This document shows positions 1 to 9,700 of a stretch of 64,000 nucleotides of DNA, piece by piece. The first letter of the stretch is position 1. Each line of letters starts with the position of its first letter. The stretch comes from Anaerolineae bacterium. Lineage in GTDB: Bacteria > Chloroflexota > Anaerolineae > 4572-78 > J111. The notes under the pieces were generated by a model. The model was not told where the DNA came from. It did not search any database and saw only the letters and a list, made by a program, of their open reading frames with translations. Made by a program: the position numbers and the translations under genes. The stretch covers positions 33,189 to 97,188 of the forward strand of contig JAHDWA010000041.1 of NCBI GenBank assembly GCA_023382535.1. Reading direction: 5' to 3'.

Positions 1-705
1 GGGCTGAGTACTCAGTAGTACCTGACCCCTCATATCCACCACTTCGAGAGTGCCAGTTGCCCCCAGGTCAAAGGGCCGGTTGAACGGGGAGAGCTTGGGA
101 TCACTCAGGTCGAGCAGCGCGGCCAGGGACCCCAACAAAACACCTCGACCGTCATACACCGGGGTGGTAATGACGGCCAGGGGATGCTCGCCGGGGGTGA
201 TAGAGAGATTAAACTGCTGCTTGTTAAGGGTATAATGCTCCGCCGCCACCCACTCCCAATCCAGGTTGACTGCCTGATCTGTGGCCGAGGCGGTTGGGCG
301 TCCGGTCGGATCGAGTAGAAAAAATCCCCGGCTGAAGCTGTCAACCTGGTCAAAACCGGTCTGCAAAAGTTTTACTCGTGCCGTCAAGTTGGCTTTTGGA
401 TCCCTCCAGGTGGCCTCCTGAGCTATAATGGTCAAAACACTTTCGACGTGGTGAAAGGTGGCGTCAAGGTTGGCGGCGCTCAAGCGGGCCAGCATAAGCC
501 GTTCACGCAGCACCTGTTGGGTCGTCTCCTGGCTGGTACTGATGCCTAGTAAGGCGAAGATACTTAACAGGCCAGCCAGACCGATGAGAACGATAGCGCC
601 CATCTTGGTCCGCAGGCCCATGTTGAGCCATTTGTGCCCTACCCACCTATCAAGCCTCAATTTTAATCGCTTGGGCCAACTTAACCATGATACGGGTATA
701 AGCAT
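1..705 (-). CDS. Membrane-anchored sensor with Cache-like periplasmic domain (C-terminus off window)
   Basis: The reading frame is open from an ATG at 705 to the window edge (235 codons seen). A short basic N-terminus is followed by one hydrophobic segment (GAIVLIGLAGLLSIFALLGI). After it comes an extracytoplasmic region with the layout of dCache sensors: a long first helix, then FLLDPTGRP and ITTPVYDGRGVLLGSL, which look like PAS-like strands. Such N-termini normally precede histidine kinase, GGDEF or cyclase output domains, but the output domain lies outside the window. The start overlaps the stop of the epimerase gene by one base (TAATG), which suggests translational coupling. An internal ATG near 618 is an alternative start. 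Confidence 0.6.
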   Translation of the reverse strand, partial: MLIPVSWLSWPKRLKLRLDRWVGHKWLNMGLRTKMGAIVLIGLAGLLSIFALLGISTSQETTQQVLRERLMLARLSAANLDATFHHVESVLTIIAQEATWRDPKANLTARVKLLQTGFDQVDSFSRGFFLLDPTGRPTASATDQAVNLDWEWVAAEHYTLNKQQFNLSITPGEHPLAVITTPVYDGRGVLLGSLAALLDLSDPKLSPFNRPFDLGATGTLEVVDMRGQVLLSTQP

Positions 706-1808
706 TATCCCAACTCCATTTTTTGCCCAATCCGGCCGGAGACAGAGGGAACTGGCCAACTACAATAACGCGCTCGACCACAATATTTACACACGCCATC
801 CAATTCCAGTTGTTCGTGGATGCCGGCAAATTCGTTCATTGCTTCATACCATTCGTAGGTGCGGCCAATAGTAACCCGTAAGGGCGTGTTAGGCATGGTA
901 AAAACGGCGCGCGCTTTGGCCGAGTCAAAATAAAACATTTGCGCTTCCAGACGCAGACGCGTACCGGTCAGCGGCACGGGGCCGCTGGTTTGAGGCTGCA
1001 GCATATCGGTCAGACCGGCGGTCAACGAAACCAGCCAACGCGGCATCACTTTGAGCTTCATGCCGCACCCCACCACATCGGCAATGGTTTGATAGAGTTG
1101 CAGGTGAGTCATATTTTCACCACCCAGAATGTAACGCTCTCCCACATGACCTTTCAGAGCCGCCTCGATATGTCCCTGGGCAGCGTCACAAATGGGAACC
1201 ACATTGGTGCCGCCGGGCGGGATGAGCGGCGGGGCGCAGTGTTTGACTACCTCCACGACAACCCCACTGGAAACTTTGCGAATATCGCGGGGACCAATAA
1301 CCGTGGTCGGGTTGACGACGACTGCCGGCAAGCCCTTCTTTACGGCCTCCAGGACAATTTCCTCAGCCAGGTATTTACTGTAGCCGTAGATAAACTGCTC
1401 CGGCTTAACGTTGAAGGTAAATGTTTCATCAACCACCGTGTTGGGATAAATCCCCATTGCCGCAGTTGAACTGGTGTGGACAACTCGCTCTACTCTGGCC
1501 TTGAGCGCAGCTTCCATAACGTAGCGGGTACCTTCCACGTTAACCTGGCGCATCCGCTCCACCCCCTGCCGCCAGAAATCAACGACGCCGGCGGCGTGGA
1601 AAACAATATCTATCCCTTTCATCGCTGGGAGGAGGGTGTCAGGCGCCAGGACATCACCGGTGACATACTCAAACGGGCCATCTTCCAGCAAAATATGGGA
1701 TGCGGCGGGACGTTCCAGGATACGAACTTCCCAACCCCGCTCAATCAGCCGAAGGGCAATATTTGAGCCGATAAAACCCGTTCCACCCGTGACGAGCGCA
1801 CGAGGCAT
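705..1808 (-). CDS. NAD-dependent epimerase/dehydratase (extended SDR)
   Basis: The 367-residue protein opens with the nucleotide-binding motif TGGTGFIGSN (residues 7-16). It has the Ser cluster HTSST near 111-115 and the catalytic YxxxK (Y141, K145) of extended short-chain dehydrogenases. It resembles dihydroflavonol-4-reductase and hopanoid-associated sugar epimerases; the substrate cannot be read from sequence. After the normal SDR core there is an odd tail, VCKYCGRARYC, with a CxxC pair that could bind metal. It lies downstream of the siroheme genes on the same strand and is coupled through TAATG to the membrane sensor, so the four genes may be one transcript. Confidence 0.8.
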   Translation of the reverse strand: MPRALVTGGTGFIGSNIALRLIERGWEVRILERPAASHILLEDGPFEYVTGDVLAPDTLLPAMKGIDIVFHAAGVVDFWRQGVERMRQVNVEGTRYVMEAALKARVERVVHTSSTAAMGIYPNTVVDETFTFNVKPEQFIYGYSKYLAEEIVLEAVKKGLPAVVVNPTTVIGPRDIRKVSSGVVVEVVKHCAPPLIPPGGTNVVPICDAAQGHIEAALKGHVGERYILGGENMTHLQLYQTIADVVGCGMKLKVMPRWLVSLTAGLTDMLQPQTSGPVPLTGTRLRLEAQMFYFDSAKARAVFTMPNTPLRVTIGRTYEWYEAMNEFAGIHEQLELDGVCKYCGRARYCSWPVPSVSGRIGQKMELG

Positions 1809-1873
1809 AACTGACTCCTGTACCCAGTAGCCAGCAGCCAGATTTTTTCTGACTGCTGGCTACTGACCTCTCA

Positions 1874-3415
1874 TTACCGTCTACCTTGATACCATTCTAA
1901 CAGAGTTTCAATCAGGCCATCTATCGTGTGTTTTTTAGCCACCAAGTCAACCCGCACCCCCAGCGCCCGAGCCGTCTCAGCCGTAGCCGGGCCAATACAG
2001 GCTACTGTCAGGGGAGCCAAAACATCGGGCAGCTTGCGCCCATTGAGCATAGTGGCCAGCCCGGTCAGGCCGGAGGGGCTAATAAACGTAGCCACATCTA
2101 CCTCCCGACCCAGTAACGTTGCCAGGCCAATAGGGTCCGGTTCAGCGGATTGAATGGCATAAGTCATTATCATTTCGATGGCGGCGCCCTGTGCTTGCAA
2201 GGACTCGACCAGGTCGGGAAACTCGGCGTTGGAACACGGCAGCAGAACCCGCTGCCTGGCAGTCCGGCCTATCTCGGCGGTGATGGTCTGGCTGGTATGG
2301 GGCGGGCCAAAATCGGCCTGTAACCCATATTTGCGCAAGGCCAGGACTGTAGCCCGGCCTACTGCGCCTAGCTTTACCCCGGCCAATACACGGACGTCAT
2401 AGCCCAGCGCCAGCAGCCGGTCGAAGAAAAAGAAGACGCTGTTGGTGGTGGTAAAAATAATCCAGTCGTAACTCGCCTCAGGAGCCGTCAGGCGAGCAAT
2501 CGCCCGGTCAAGGGGGCCATCGTCAACGGCTGGAACCACCTGTATCGTCGGCAATTCCACCGACTCCGCGCCCAAACGGGTTAAGCGGCGGCTAAAATCT
2601 GCGGCTTGATCCAGGGGCCGGGTGTTCAAAACTCGCAGGCCCAGCAGTGGGCGGCGATCAGGCCGGTCGAACCAGCGTAAGGTTTCGCGCAGCCGAACCA
2701 CCTCGCCCACAATGATAGCTGCCGGAGAGCGAATGTCGGCGGCCCGTTCCACGATGTCGGCCAGGGTACCTGCCGCCGTTTTTTGGACGGTGCGAGTGCC
2801 TTGCTCGACCAGGGCTACCGGGGTTTCAGGGGAGCGACCGTTGGCAATCAACTGCTCAACGATCAGCGGCAAATTGCCTACACCCATCAGAAAGACCAAT
2901 GTATCGGAACCACAAGCCAAATTGGCCCAATCATACACCGATTCGTGAACAGCGTCGGCCCGATGCCCCGTGATAATAGCCACACTACAGGCGAGATTAC
3001 GGTGGGTAACAGGAATACCGGCATAGGTAGGCGCCGCAATGGCGCTGGTCACACCAGGCACAACTTCAAAGGGCAGGCCGGCTTCAACCAGGGCGTGAGC
3101 TTCCTCTCCCCCTCGGCCAAACACATAAGGATCACCCCCTTTGAGACGAACAACGACCTTTCCTGCCCGGGCCTTTTCGACGAGCAGGGTGTTGATTTTG
3201 GATTGGGGAACAGGGTGACGGTCGGGCTGCTTGCCCACATCAATCAATTCAGCACCCTTGGCGTGAGCCAACAGAGAAGGATTAGCTAACCGGTCATAAA
3301 CCACCACTTCGGCATGTTTCAAACACTCGATACCACGCATGGTGATTAAGTCAGGATCACCCGGCCCGGCTCCCACCAGATAAACAATCCCGGTTTGAGT
3401 GGTTAATGAAGCCAT
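1874..3415 (-). CDS. cobA-hemD: Uroporphyrinogen-III C-methyltransferase / uroporphyrinogen-III synthase fusion
   Basis: This 513-residue protein has two domains. The N-terminal ~245 residues are a SUMT methyltransferase: GAGPGDPDLIT is the loop at 16-26, followed by VVVRLKGGDPYVFGRGGEE and the PGVTSAIAAP motif. It adds two SAM-derived methyl groups to uroporphyrinogen III to give precorrin-2. From about residue 258 (LRVLNTRPLDQA) the rest is a HemD fold, which makes uroporphyrinogen III from hydroxymethylbilane. CobA-HemD fusions are known in several phyla. Together with the upstream dehydrogenase this gives the path to siroheme or a cobalamin precursor. It starts 24 bp after the stop of the upstream gene, so co-transcription is very likely. 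Confidence 0.92.
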   Translation of the reverse strand: MASLTTQTGIVYLVGAGPGDPDLITMRGIECLKHAEVVVYDRLANPSLLAHAKGAELIDVGKQPDRHPVPQSKINTLLVEKARAGKVVVRLKGGDPYVFGRGGEEAHALVEAGLPFEVVPGVTSAIAAPTYAGIPVTHRNLACSVAIITGHRADAVHESVYDWANLACGSDTLVFLMGVGNLPLIVEQLIANGRSPETPVALVEQGTRTVQKTAAGTLADIVERAADIRSPAAIIVGEVVRLRETLRWFDRPDRRPLLGLRVLNTRPLDQAADFSRRLTRLGAESVELPTIQVVPAVDDGPLDRAIARLTAPEASYDWIIFTTTNSVFFFFDRLLALGYDVRVLAGVKLGAVGRATVLALRKYGLQADFGPPHTSQTITAEIGRTARQRVLLPCSNAEFPDLVESLQAQGAAIEMIMTYAIQSAEPDPIGLATLLGREVDVATFISPSGLTGLATMLNGRKLPDVLAPLTVACIGPATAETARALGVRVDLVAKKHTIDGLIETLLEWYQGRR

Positions 3416-3439
3416 ATATTTTCCCTGGGCTACTTTTAC

Positions 3440-4084
3440 TCAGATGATGTTATTGGGGTTTTCGAGCAATTTCTCGGCGTACTGCTTGGCAGCGGGCGGT
3501 CCCTCGCGTTTGATAATCTCAAGCAAATCTGAGTCGATCAAGCGCAGCGCCATTGCCAGCCGAACTTCACTTGACTCAAATTGGGCCAGCATGCTGGGGC
3601 GTAATTCGGCCAACAAATTGACCAGGTCACTGTACTCTGGGCCAATCAAGGTCTCCAGCCACTCGCGTAAACGCCGCGCCAAAGCCGGACTGGCCCCACC
3701 CGTGGAAATCGTAATCACCATATCGCCCCGCCGTACTATTGCCGGCAAAATGAAGTTGCAGTGGGGGGGGTCGTCTACGGAATTTACCAGACAGGCGCGC
3801 CGGTCGGCCTCCTGCCAAACAGCTTCATTGATGGTTGGATCATCGGCGGTGATAACTAGAAATGCGCCGGCCAGGTCGCCTTCCTGGTAGAGCCGCCGGA
3901 TGGCGGTGATGTACCCCATCTCCGCCAGTTGTTCCAGTTGCGGGGTTAGAGAGGGGCTGATGACCGAAATTTGCGCTCCGGCCTCCAGTAGCCCCACCAC
4001 TTTCCGGGTCGCAATCTCGCCTCCACCAACAACCACCGTGCGGCGCCGGTTTAAGTCATTTAAACCAATCGGGTAGATTTTCAT
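3440..4084 (-). CDS. Precorrin-2 dehydrogenase / sirohydrochlorin ferrochelatase (Met8/CysG N-terminal type)
   Basis: The product oxidises precorrin-2 with NAD+ to sirohydrochlorin and, in bifunctional members, inserts iron to make siroheme. The NAD fold is visible as VVVGGGEIATRKVVGLLEAGA, followed by the family signature ...NSVDDPPHCNFILPAIVRRGDMVITISTGGASPALARRLRE. The frame is open to 4156, but I place the start at the ATG at 4084 because family members begin with a short MKIYPIGLNL-like strand and because the promoter -10 box ends six bases upstream of it. That implies a leaderless or near-leaderless mRNA. It is the first gene of the probable siroheme operon. Confidence 0.9.
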   Translation of the reverse strand: MKIYPIGLNDLNRRRTVVVGGGEIATRKVVGLLEAGAQISVISPSLTPQLEQLAEMGYITAIRRLYQEGDLAGAFLVITADDPTINEAVWQEADRRACLVNSVDDPPHCNFILPAIVRRGDMVITISTGGASPALARRLREWLETLIGPEYSDLVNLLAELRPSMLAQFESSEVRLAMALRLIDSDLLEIIKREGPPAAKQYAEKLLENPNNII

Positions 4085-4090
4085 AAGAAC

Positions 4091-4120
4091 ATTGTAACAC
4101 GCCGGTAAAGACAGCGTCAA
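4091..4120 (-). promoter_or_regulatory. Sigma70-type promoter giving a near-leaderless siroheme transcript
   Basis: On the minus strand the boxes are TTGACG (4120-4115), an 18-bp spacer, and TACAAT (4096-4091). The expected start of transcription falls at about 4084, the A of the start codon. This supports the shorter start chosen for the dehydrogenase. Confidence 0.6.
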
Positions 4121-4142
4121 CCGATATTTGTCATCTACCTTG

Positions 4143-4156
4143 GTGACGTTTGTCAC
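4143..4156. promoter_or_regulatory. CRP/FNR-type palindrome GTGA-N6-TCAC
   Basis: The 14-bp sequence GTGACGTTTGTCAC has perfect 4-bp GTGA/TCAC arms with six bases between, the form bound by CRP/FNR-family activators. Its centre is about 65 bp upstream of the predicted transcription start of the siroheme genes, a reasonable class I position. The identity of the regulator is unknown. Confidence 0.4.
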
Positions 4157-4283
4157 TGTTAACCTGGCCCCGTAGCCAACGCCACTTAAAGAACCGCTGG
4201 CTCCTTTTCAAGGACATCGAAATGACCACAGCAATCCAGATTCTTCCAGGGCTACCGTCTCTTGTCCCCCTTAAGCACTTCCC

Positions 4284-6641
4284 TCAGCGAACGTTTTTCC
4301 GCCAGAAATGGCGCAATCTCTCTTCTAGACCCTCGTGATGCCGTACCACCTGGAAATGCCGCCACTCGGGTGGAAACAGGCGGGTGTAGCGTGACAGGGT
4401 TAAACGTTCATCTATCAAGAGGATGACACCCCGATCTTGTTCGGTACGGATGACCCGCCCGGCGGCTTGCATAACCCGGTTCAAGCCCGGATATTGATAA
4501 GCATAAGCAAAGCCGTTATGACCGTGTTCGGCAAAGTAGGCTTTGAGCAAATCTCGCTCGAGGCTCACCTGTGGCAGCCCGACCCCGACGATGACCGCCC
4601 CAATGAGCCGCTCACCTACCAGGTCAATTCCTTCTCCAAAAATGCCGCCCATCACGACAAATCCTAGCAGGGTTCCGGTCTCGACAACCGAGAAGCGAGC
4701 CAGAAAGGCATCCCGGCTGGTTTCAGTCATCCCTCGCTCCTGCATCAGGAACTGCCACTTGGGCCGGCGTTCCTTGACCAACCCGGCGACCGCTGCCAGA
4801 TAAGCATAGGAAGGGAAAAAGACCAGGTAGTTTCCTGGCTGTGCCACACAGACCTGCTCAATCACGGCAGCGACGTCCTCATAAGAGTTGGCCCGATGGG
4901 TATAGCGGGTCGAAACCTGGTTATGAATCAGCAAGGCCAAATTCTCTGAGGGGAAGGGCGACCGCAAGACCAGCTTGGGATGCGAAGTCGAGCCGGTCAA
5001 AACCCGGTCGAAATAATCCAGCGGCAGCAGCGTGCCCGAAAAAGAGACCGTGGCCCGGCTTCGCTCCAAAACAGCGGCCAGGAACGGAGCCGGGTCCAGG
5101 CAGAATAATTTGGCGGTCAGGCCTCCCTGGCCTTTTTTCTCGAAATAGGAGACATAGCCGGAACCAAAGAAGGCTTCGGCGGTGCGCAGATACGTGTTGG
5201 CCTGAAAATAGAAATCGAGCAGAGCCGGCCGGAAAATCGTCTTCTGGTTCAAGGCGAGCCAGGCTTCGGCCTGGTGGGTAAAGCGGCGCAGGGCTTTGAG
5301 CAAAGCCTCGGGCCGCTCCTGTTCTACCAGAACGGGCGGCTCGGTGAGGGTACATTGTTTACCCTGGGTTAAGAGAACCTGGTTGATCTCGTTCAAAGTC
5401 CTGGCCAGATCAGGCAGATGAGGCTTTAGATTTTTGCGTAATTCCACTACAGTCTGCTTGTCCAGTTCTGCCGAGTACATCGCCCTGGCCCGGTCGGGGA
5501 GGTTGTGGGCCTCGTCAACCAGAAAGAGATAGGGTTCAACCACGTTATCAAAAAAGCGGCGCAGGTAAACACTTGGATCAAAGACATAGTTGTAGTCGCC
5601 GACAATACAATCGGCCCACAGGGCCAGATCGAGTGAGAACTCAAAGGGGCACAGTTCATAGCGCTGGGCCAGATCGGCTATGACTGGCCGGGTGAAAGCT
5701 TCAATCTCATACGTTTCGGCCAGGGCTGTTTTAACCTTGCCGTAGTAGTTCCGGGCAAAGGGGCACTCCTCCGGCTCGCCACCCGTTGCTGTACAAAAGC
5801 AGATTTTCTCTTTAGCCGTCAGGGTAACGCTTTTCAGATGCAATCCGGCTTGACGCATATCGTCAAGCGTCTGTTCGGCCACCCGGCGGCCTGGCGTCTT
5901 GGCGGTCAGATAAAATATCCGGGCGATCAGTCCGGTTCCGATGGCTTTGACCGCCGGGAAGAGGGTAGCGATGGTTTTGCCGATCCCGGTTGGAGCCTGG
6001 ACGAAGAGCTGTTCTTTTTTCTGAATAGTTCGGTACACGGTTACGGCCAGGTCCCGCTGGCCTCCCCGATAGGCCGTATAGGGAAAGTCAAGCTGGTGGA
6101 TGGAAGTATCCCGCCGCTCTTGCCAGGCTTTGACCCGGCGCATCCAGTTGATATACGTCGTGACCAGATCCGTAAAGAAGCGTTCCAGATCGGAAAAGGA
6201 GAAACTGCGCCGGAAGGTCACGGTCTCCTGGCTGTCGAGGTGGTAGTATGTCAGAAAGACCTGCATCTCAATCAGGTTATGCTGGCGAGCGTACATATAG
6301 GCGTAACATTGGGCCTGACCCCAGTGGAGCGGATTATCCGCAGGGACAAGCTGGAGGTCCTGAGTGGTGGTCTTGATCTCTTCGAGGATAACCGGCTCGC
6401 CCAGGCTGAAGATGCCGTCAATCCGGCCAAAAATTTCCAGGCGGAGATCAGCCGTTTCGACCAAATGGCTGATGACGACCTCGGCCTGATAGCCTTCTGG
6501 ACGTGATTTCTGCAAGCGGCGGTGGCCCCGACTGCCGAGCAGCGCCCGGTCTGACCCCTGAAAGCCGCTACCGAACAAATCGCCCTCACGCAAGACGAAC
6601 TCGATCAAATTGCGAACGGATGTCTTGAGAGAAATTTTCAT
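4284..6641 (-). CDS. DinG/XPD-family ATP-dependent helicase with N-terminal PD-(D/E)XK-like domain
   Basis: The 785-residue protein has a Walker A motif APTGIGKT (216-223) and a DEAH box (376-379). Cysteines at about 281, 293 and 331 between them match the Fe-S cluster region of DinG/XPD helicases. Before the helicase, residues 50-135 carry GRIDGIF...ILEEIKTT, whose Asp75, Glu88 and Lys90 fit the PD-(D/E)XK nuclease pattern of Cas4/AddB-like domains. The C-terminal half has helicase motifs V and VI (GEGIDLVGERL and QAAGRVIR). It probably unwinds damaged or recombining DNA and may also cut it. It stands alone, 82 bp from the ATPase gene upstream. Confidence 0.85.
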   Translation of the reverse strand: MKISLKTSVRNLIEFVLREGDLFGSGFQGSDRALLGSRGHRRLQKSRPEGYQAEVVISHLVETADLRLEIFGRIDGIFSLGEPVILEEIKTTTQDLQLVPADNPLHWGQAQCYAYMYARQHNLIEMQVFLTYYHLDSQETVTFRRSFSFSDLERFFTDLVTTYINWMRRVKAWQERRDTSIHQLDFPYTAYRGGQRDLAVTVYRTIQKKEQLFVQAPTGIGKTIATLFPAVKAIGTGLIARIFYLTAKTPGRRVAEQTLDDMRQAGLHLKSVTLTAKEKICFCTATGGEPEECPFARNYYGKVKTALAETYEIEAFTRPVIADLAQRYELCPFEFSLDLALWADCIVGDYNYVFDPSVYLRRFFDNVVEPYLFLVDEAHNLPDRARAMYSAELDKQTVVELRKNLKPHLPDLARTLNEINQVLLTQGKQCTLTEPPVLVEQERPEALLKALRRFTHQAEAWLALNQKTIFRPALLDFYFQANTYLRTAEAFFGSGYVSYFEKKGQGGLTAKLFCLDPAPFLAAVLERSRATVSFSGTLLPLDYFDRVLTGSTSHPKLVLRSPFPSENLALLIHNQVSTRYTHRANSYEDVAAVIEQVCVAQPGNYLVFFPSYAYLAAVAGLVKERRPKWQFLMQERGMTETSRDAFLARFSVVETGTLLGFVVMGGIFGEGIDLVGERLIGAVIVGVGLPQVSLERDLLKAYFAEHGHNGFAYAYQYPGLNRVMQAAGRVIRTEQDRGVILLIDERLTLSRYTRLFPPEWRHFQVVRHHEGLEERLRHFWRKNVR

Positions 6642-6722
6642 CCTCAGCTTGTTTCCTACTACGGGATCTGTTCGCTGGCCGCTTGAAAACGGTTTGCGTG
6701 GTCAAGCAATAGCAGGTGTTGC

Positions 6723-9700
6723 CTAATGCGGCTCGATGAAAACATCTTTCCAAAACTGCCCTTTCATCGTTGACAACTGGTAGCCTTTGACCCAGGGCTT
6801 CAACAACAGGTGGACCCGACCATAGGTCAGGGGAATGATCGGCACTTCCACCGCCAGGAGCTGCTCTGCCTGCTCATAGAGCTGCATTCGTTCAGCCTGA
6901 TCGGTGACATGCCAGGCCGTTTCAACCAGTTGCTGATAAATTGGGTTACGCCAATCAGGGTTCTCCGGTTCTATACATACCCGTAGATAACAGTCAGGAT
7001 CAGGATAATCCGCGACCCATAGACCCAGAGCTAAATCAGGCGGTCTGTGATCGTACCGCTCAAGAAGCGTGCTAAGCGGTACAGTTTCCCACGGAATGTG
7101 AATGTCCAGAACTTCTTGCCAGGCGAGGCGGCAATAGCGGGCCAATAGCTCATGATCGGGCCGATTCAGCGCTTCCAAAACGGGAAAATTCCGGCCTCCT
7201 GGATATCCGGCTTCAGCTAGGAGCCGGCGGGCCTGCTCGGGGTCGTAGGGCAGCCCGACTCCAGGGGTATGACCCGGCATTCCGGGTGGGACAAAGCCTC
7301 CGGTCGCCGGGTAGACATACCCTCGTAACGTTACATGGGCCAGTTCTTTCTTATTGATGGCCAGAGCCAGGGCCTGCCGGACATGCGCATCGTTGAAGGG
7401 GGGGCCGGCCAGTTTATTGAACCAGACATAGTTGGTGAGAAGTTGCCGTCCCGAAATATAGTCGGGGGTGTACCACTGCCGGGCGCGCTCCATCTCTGGC
7501 GCGGGCAGGAGATGCAAATGCAGCAAGTCAAGGGCATTGGCCTCGTACATTTGCCGCAGGGCGGTTGGATCATCCCTTAAGGTCAACTCTATCCACTCGA
7601 CATTCCCTCTTAAGGGATTGTGATACGTGGGATTACGCCGCAGCCGCATGGTTCCTTCTTTTTCCCAGCCGGCCAGCCTGAAAGGTCCATTAGTAACAAT
7701 TTGGCCGGCCTCGGCCCAGGCTTCGCCCTGTTCCTCAATCACATGACGGGGGATGGGAAAGGTGGTAGGGAAGGCTAACAGGTGCGGAAAATAGTTGGTT
7801 GGTCCTTCTAATTCTACAATCAGCGTAACCGTATCCGCAGCCCTTACGGCCACCTGGCCGGGGTCGGCGTTTTCCCCTCGATGAAAGATACCAGCCCCTT
7901 TAATGTCACGGAGCAGCGAACCGGCAAATGAGGCCGACCCAGCCGGATCGAGTGCCCGTTTCCAGGCGTACTCGAAGTCCGCCGCTGTAACCCGAACACC
8001 ATCACTCCAGAATACATCATCCCGCAAGTGAAAAACGTAGGTGTGACCTCCGTTGGATACTTCCCAACTCTGGGCGACATCGGGGACCACATCCAACTCG
8101 GCGCTAAGTGCAACCAGGCCGCTAAACAATTGATGAGCCAGGCCAACCGACCAAATCGTTCGGGGCCGGGTTGGGTCGAGTGTACCCGGATCATGCCAGT
8201 TCGTGCGCAGGGCGTGAGCAGCCGGCGACAAGTGGCGAGCCAACTCCCACTGTGTCTCTCTGGCCCGCTGCCACAGGCTAAATCCCTCATCATAAGCCTG
8301 GTGGGAGCTTTCAAAATCAAAGTTAAGATGATGAGTCAAGCCCAATTTCATCAGCGTCCGAGCCGCTTGTTCGTGTTGGCCGGTCTCCTGCAAAAAAACC
8401 AGGGCCTGGCGGTAGTAATTAATCGCCTCTTGATGCGCATACAAGCCCCGCGCTCTGTCTCCCGCCTGTAAAAGATAAGGGATGGCTTTGCCTTTGTGCC
8501 CGGCCTCGGCATGGTGGCGAGCTAACTGCACCGCGATCAAGCCGGTCTGTCCTTGATACAACTCCTCCAGGGCCTCAGCCACCTCGGCGTGAAGTAAAAT
8601 GCGTTCGCCCTGGCTGAGTTGATGGTAGAGATACTGCTGAAACAGAACGTGGGCAAACTGGTAATGGCATAAACGCCGGGACCCAACCTCCACGGTGGCT
8701 CGTTCTCGCACCAGGCGATGTTGTTTTTCCAGCTCTTGAGAGAGCCAGCGCAGCAGCTCGCGCTGGTTCACGTCCTGCACCCGGCCCACAACTTCGACCG
8801 TAAAATGCTCGCCCTCCACACTGGCTACCCGCAGCAGCTCGCGCATCGTTTCGTCCAAACGTCCTAGCCGCTGTTCGATCACGGCTTCCACCCGCACCGG
8901 CAGCGTCGTCCAGTTCAACATTTCTTCCTTGAGCACCCAATAGCCGGTTTCATCCTGGATCAAGTCCCCCCTGGCCTGCATTTCCCGGATCAGTTCGACG
9001 GTGAAGAGGGGGTGGCCTTTGGTATGCCAGAACAGGGCGACCCGGAAGGATTCCGGCAAACGATGAGCTTCTCGATCTAACAAGGCATCGGCTAACTTAC
9101 GGCCTTCGACCGGGTCAAATTGTTCCAGGTCAAGTTGAATACCGCCAAACTGGCGCCGGAACTCGTGGATGACCGGCTCCAGGAGATGCTGCTGCCGGCG
9201 TTCGGGTTCTGCCAGGCGGCTTACGGCGACTTCGCTGGGCCGGTAGGCTCCTACAATGAGAATGCGGCTGCCGGCTAACCGCCGCCCCAGGTGGAACAGC
9301 AGGTTGATAGAAGTCGCGTCGGCCCACTGTAAATCATCCAGCAGCACCAGCAGCGGCTGCCGGCGAGCCAGGGCCTGGAGGGTTTGGGTAACTTGCTCAA
9401 AAAGTTGGCGTTGTTCCAGTTGACTGGTTGGCCTGGGTGATGAGGCCAGTGAGAAGGATAACCGCCCCTGCTGCTGTAAGGTCTGGGCCGAGACGAGGAG
9501 ATCAATCAGGTCGGATCCGGTCTCCAGCAGGGTAGTGGCGGTGAAAGGGGCAAAATTCCACAAGCGGCGGGCCTGTTCGCGGGTGATAATCCCGGCGGCC
9601 CAGCGATTTTCAACCTCTCCGGCCAGCATTTCCACTACGTCGCGGAAGGGTAAGTAGGGATCGCCGGGGCCGGCATAGGCATTGCAGTAGCCACACGAAA

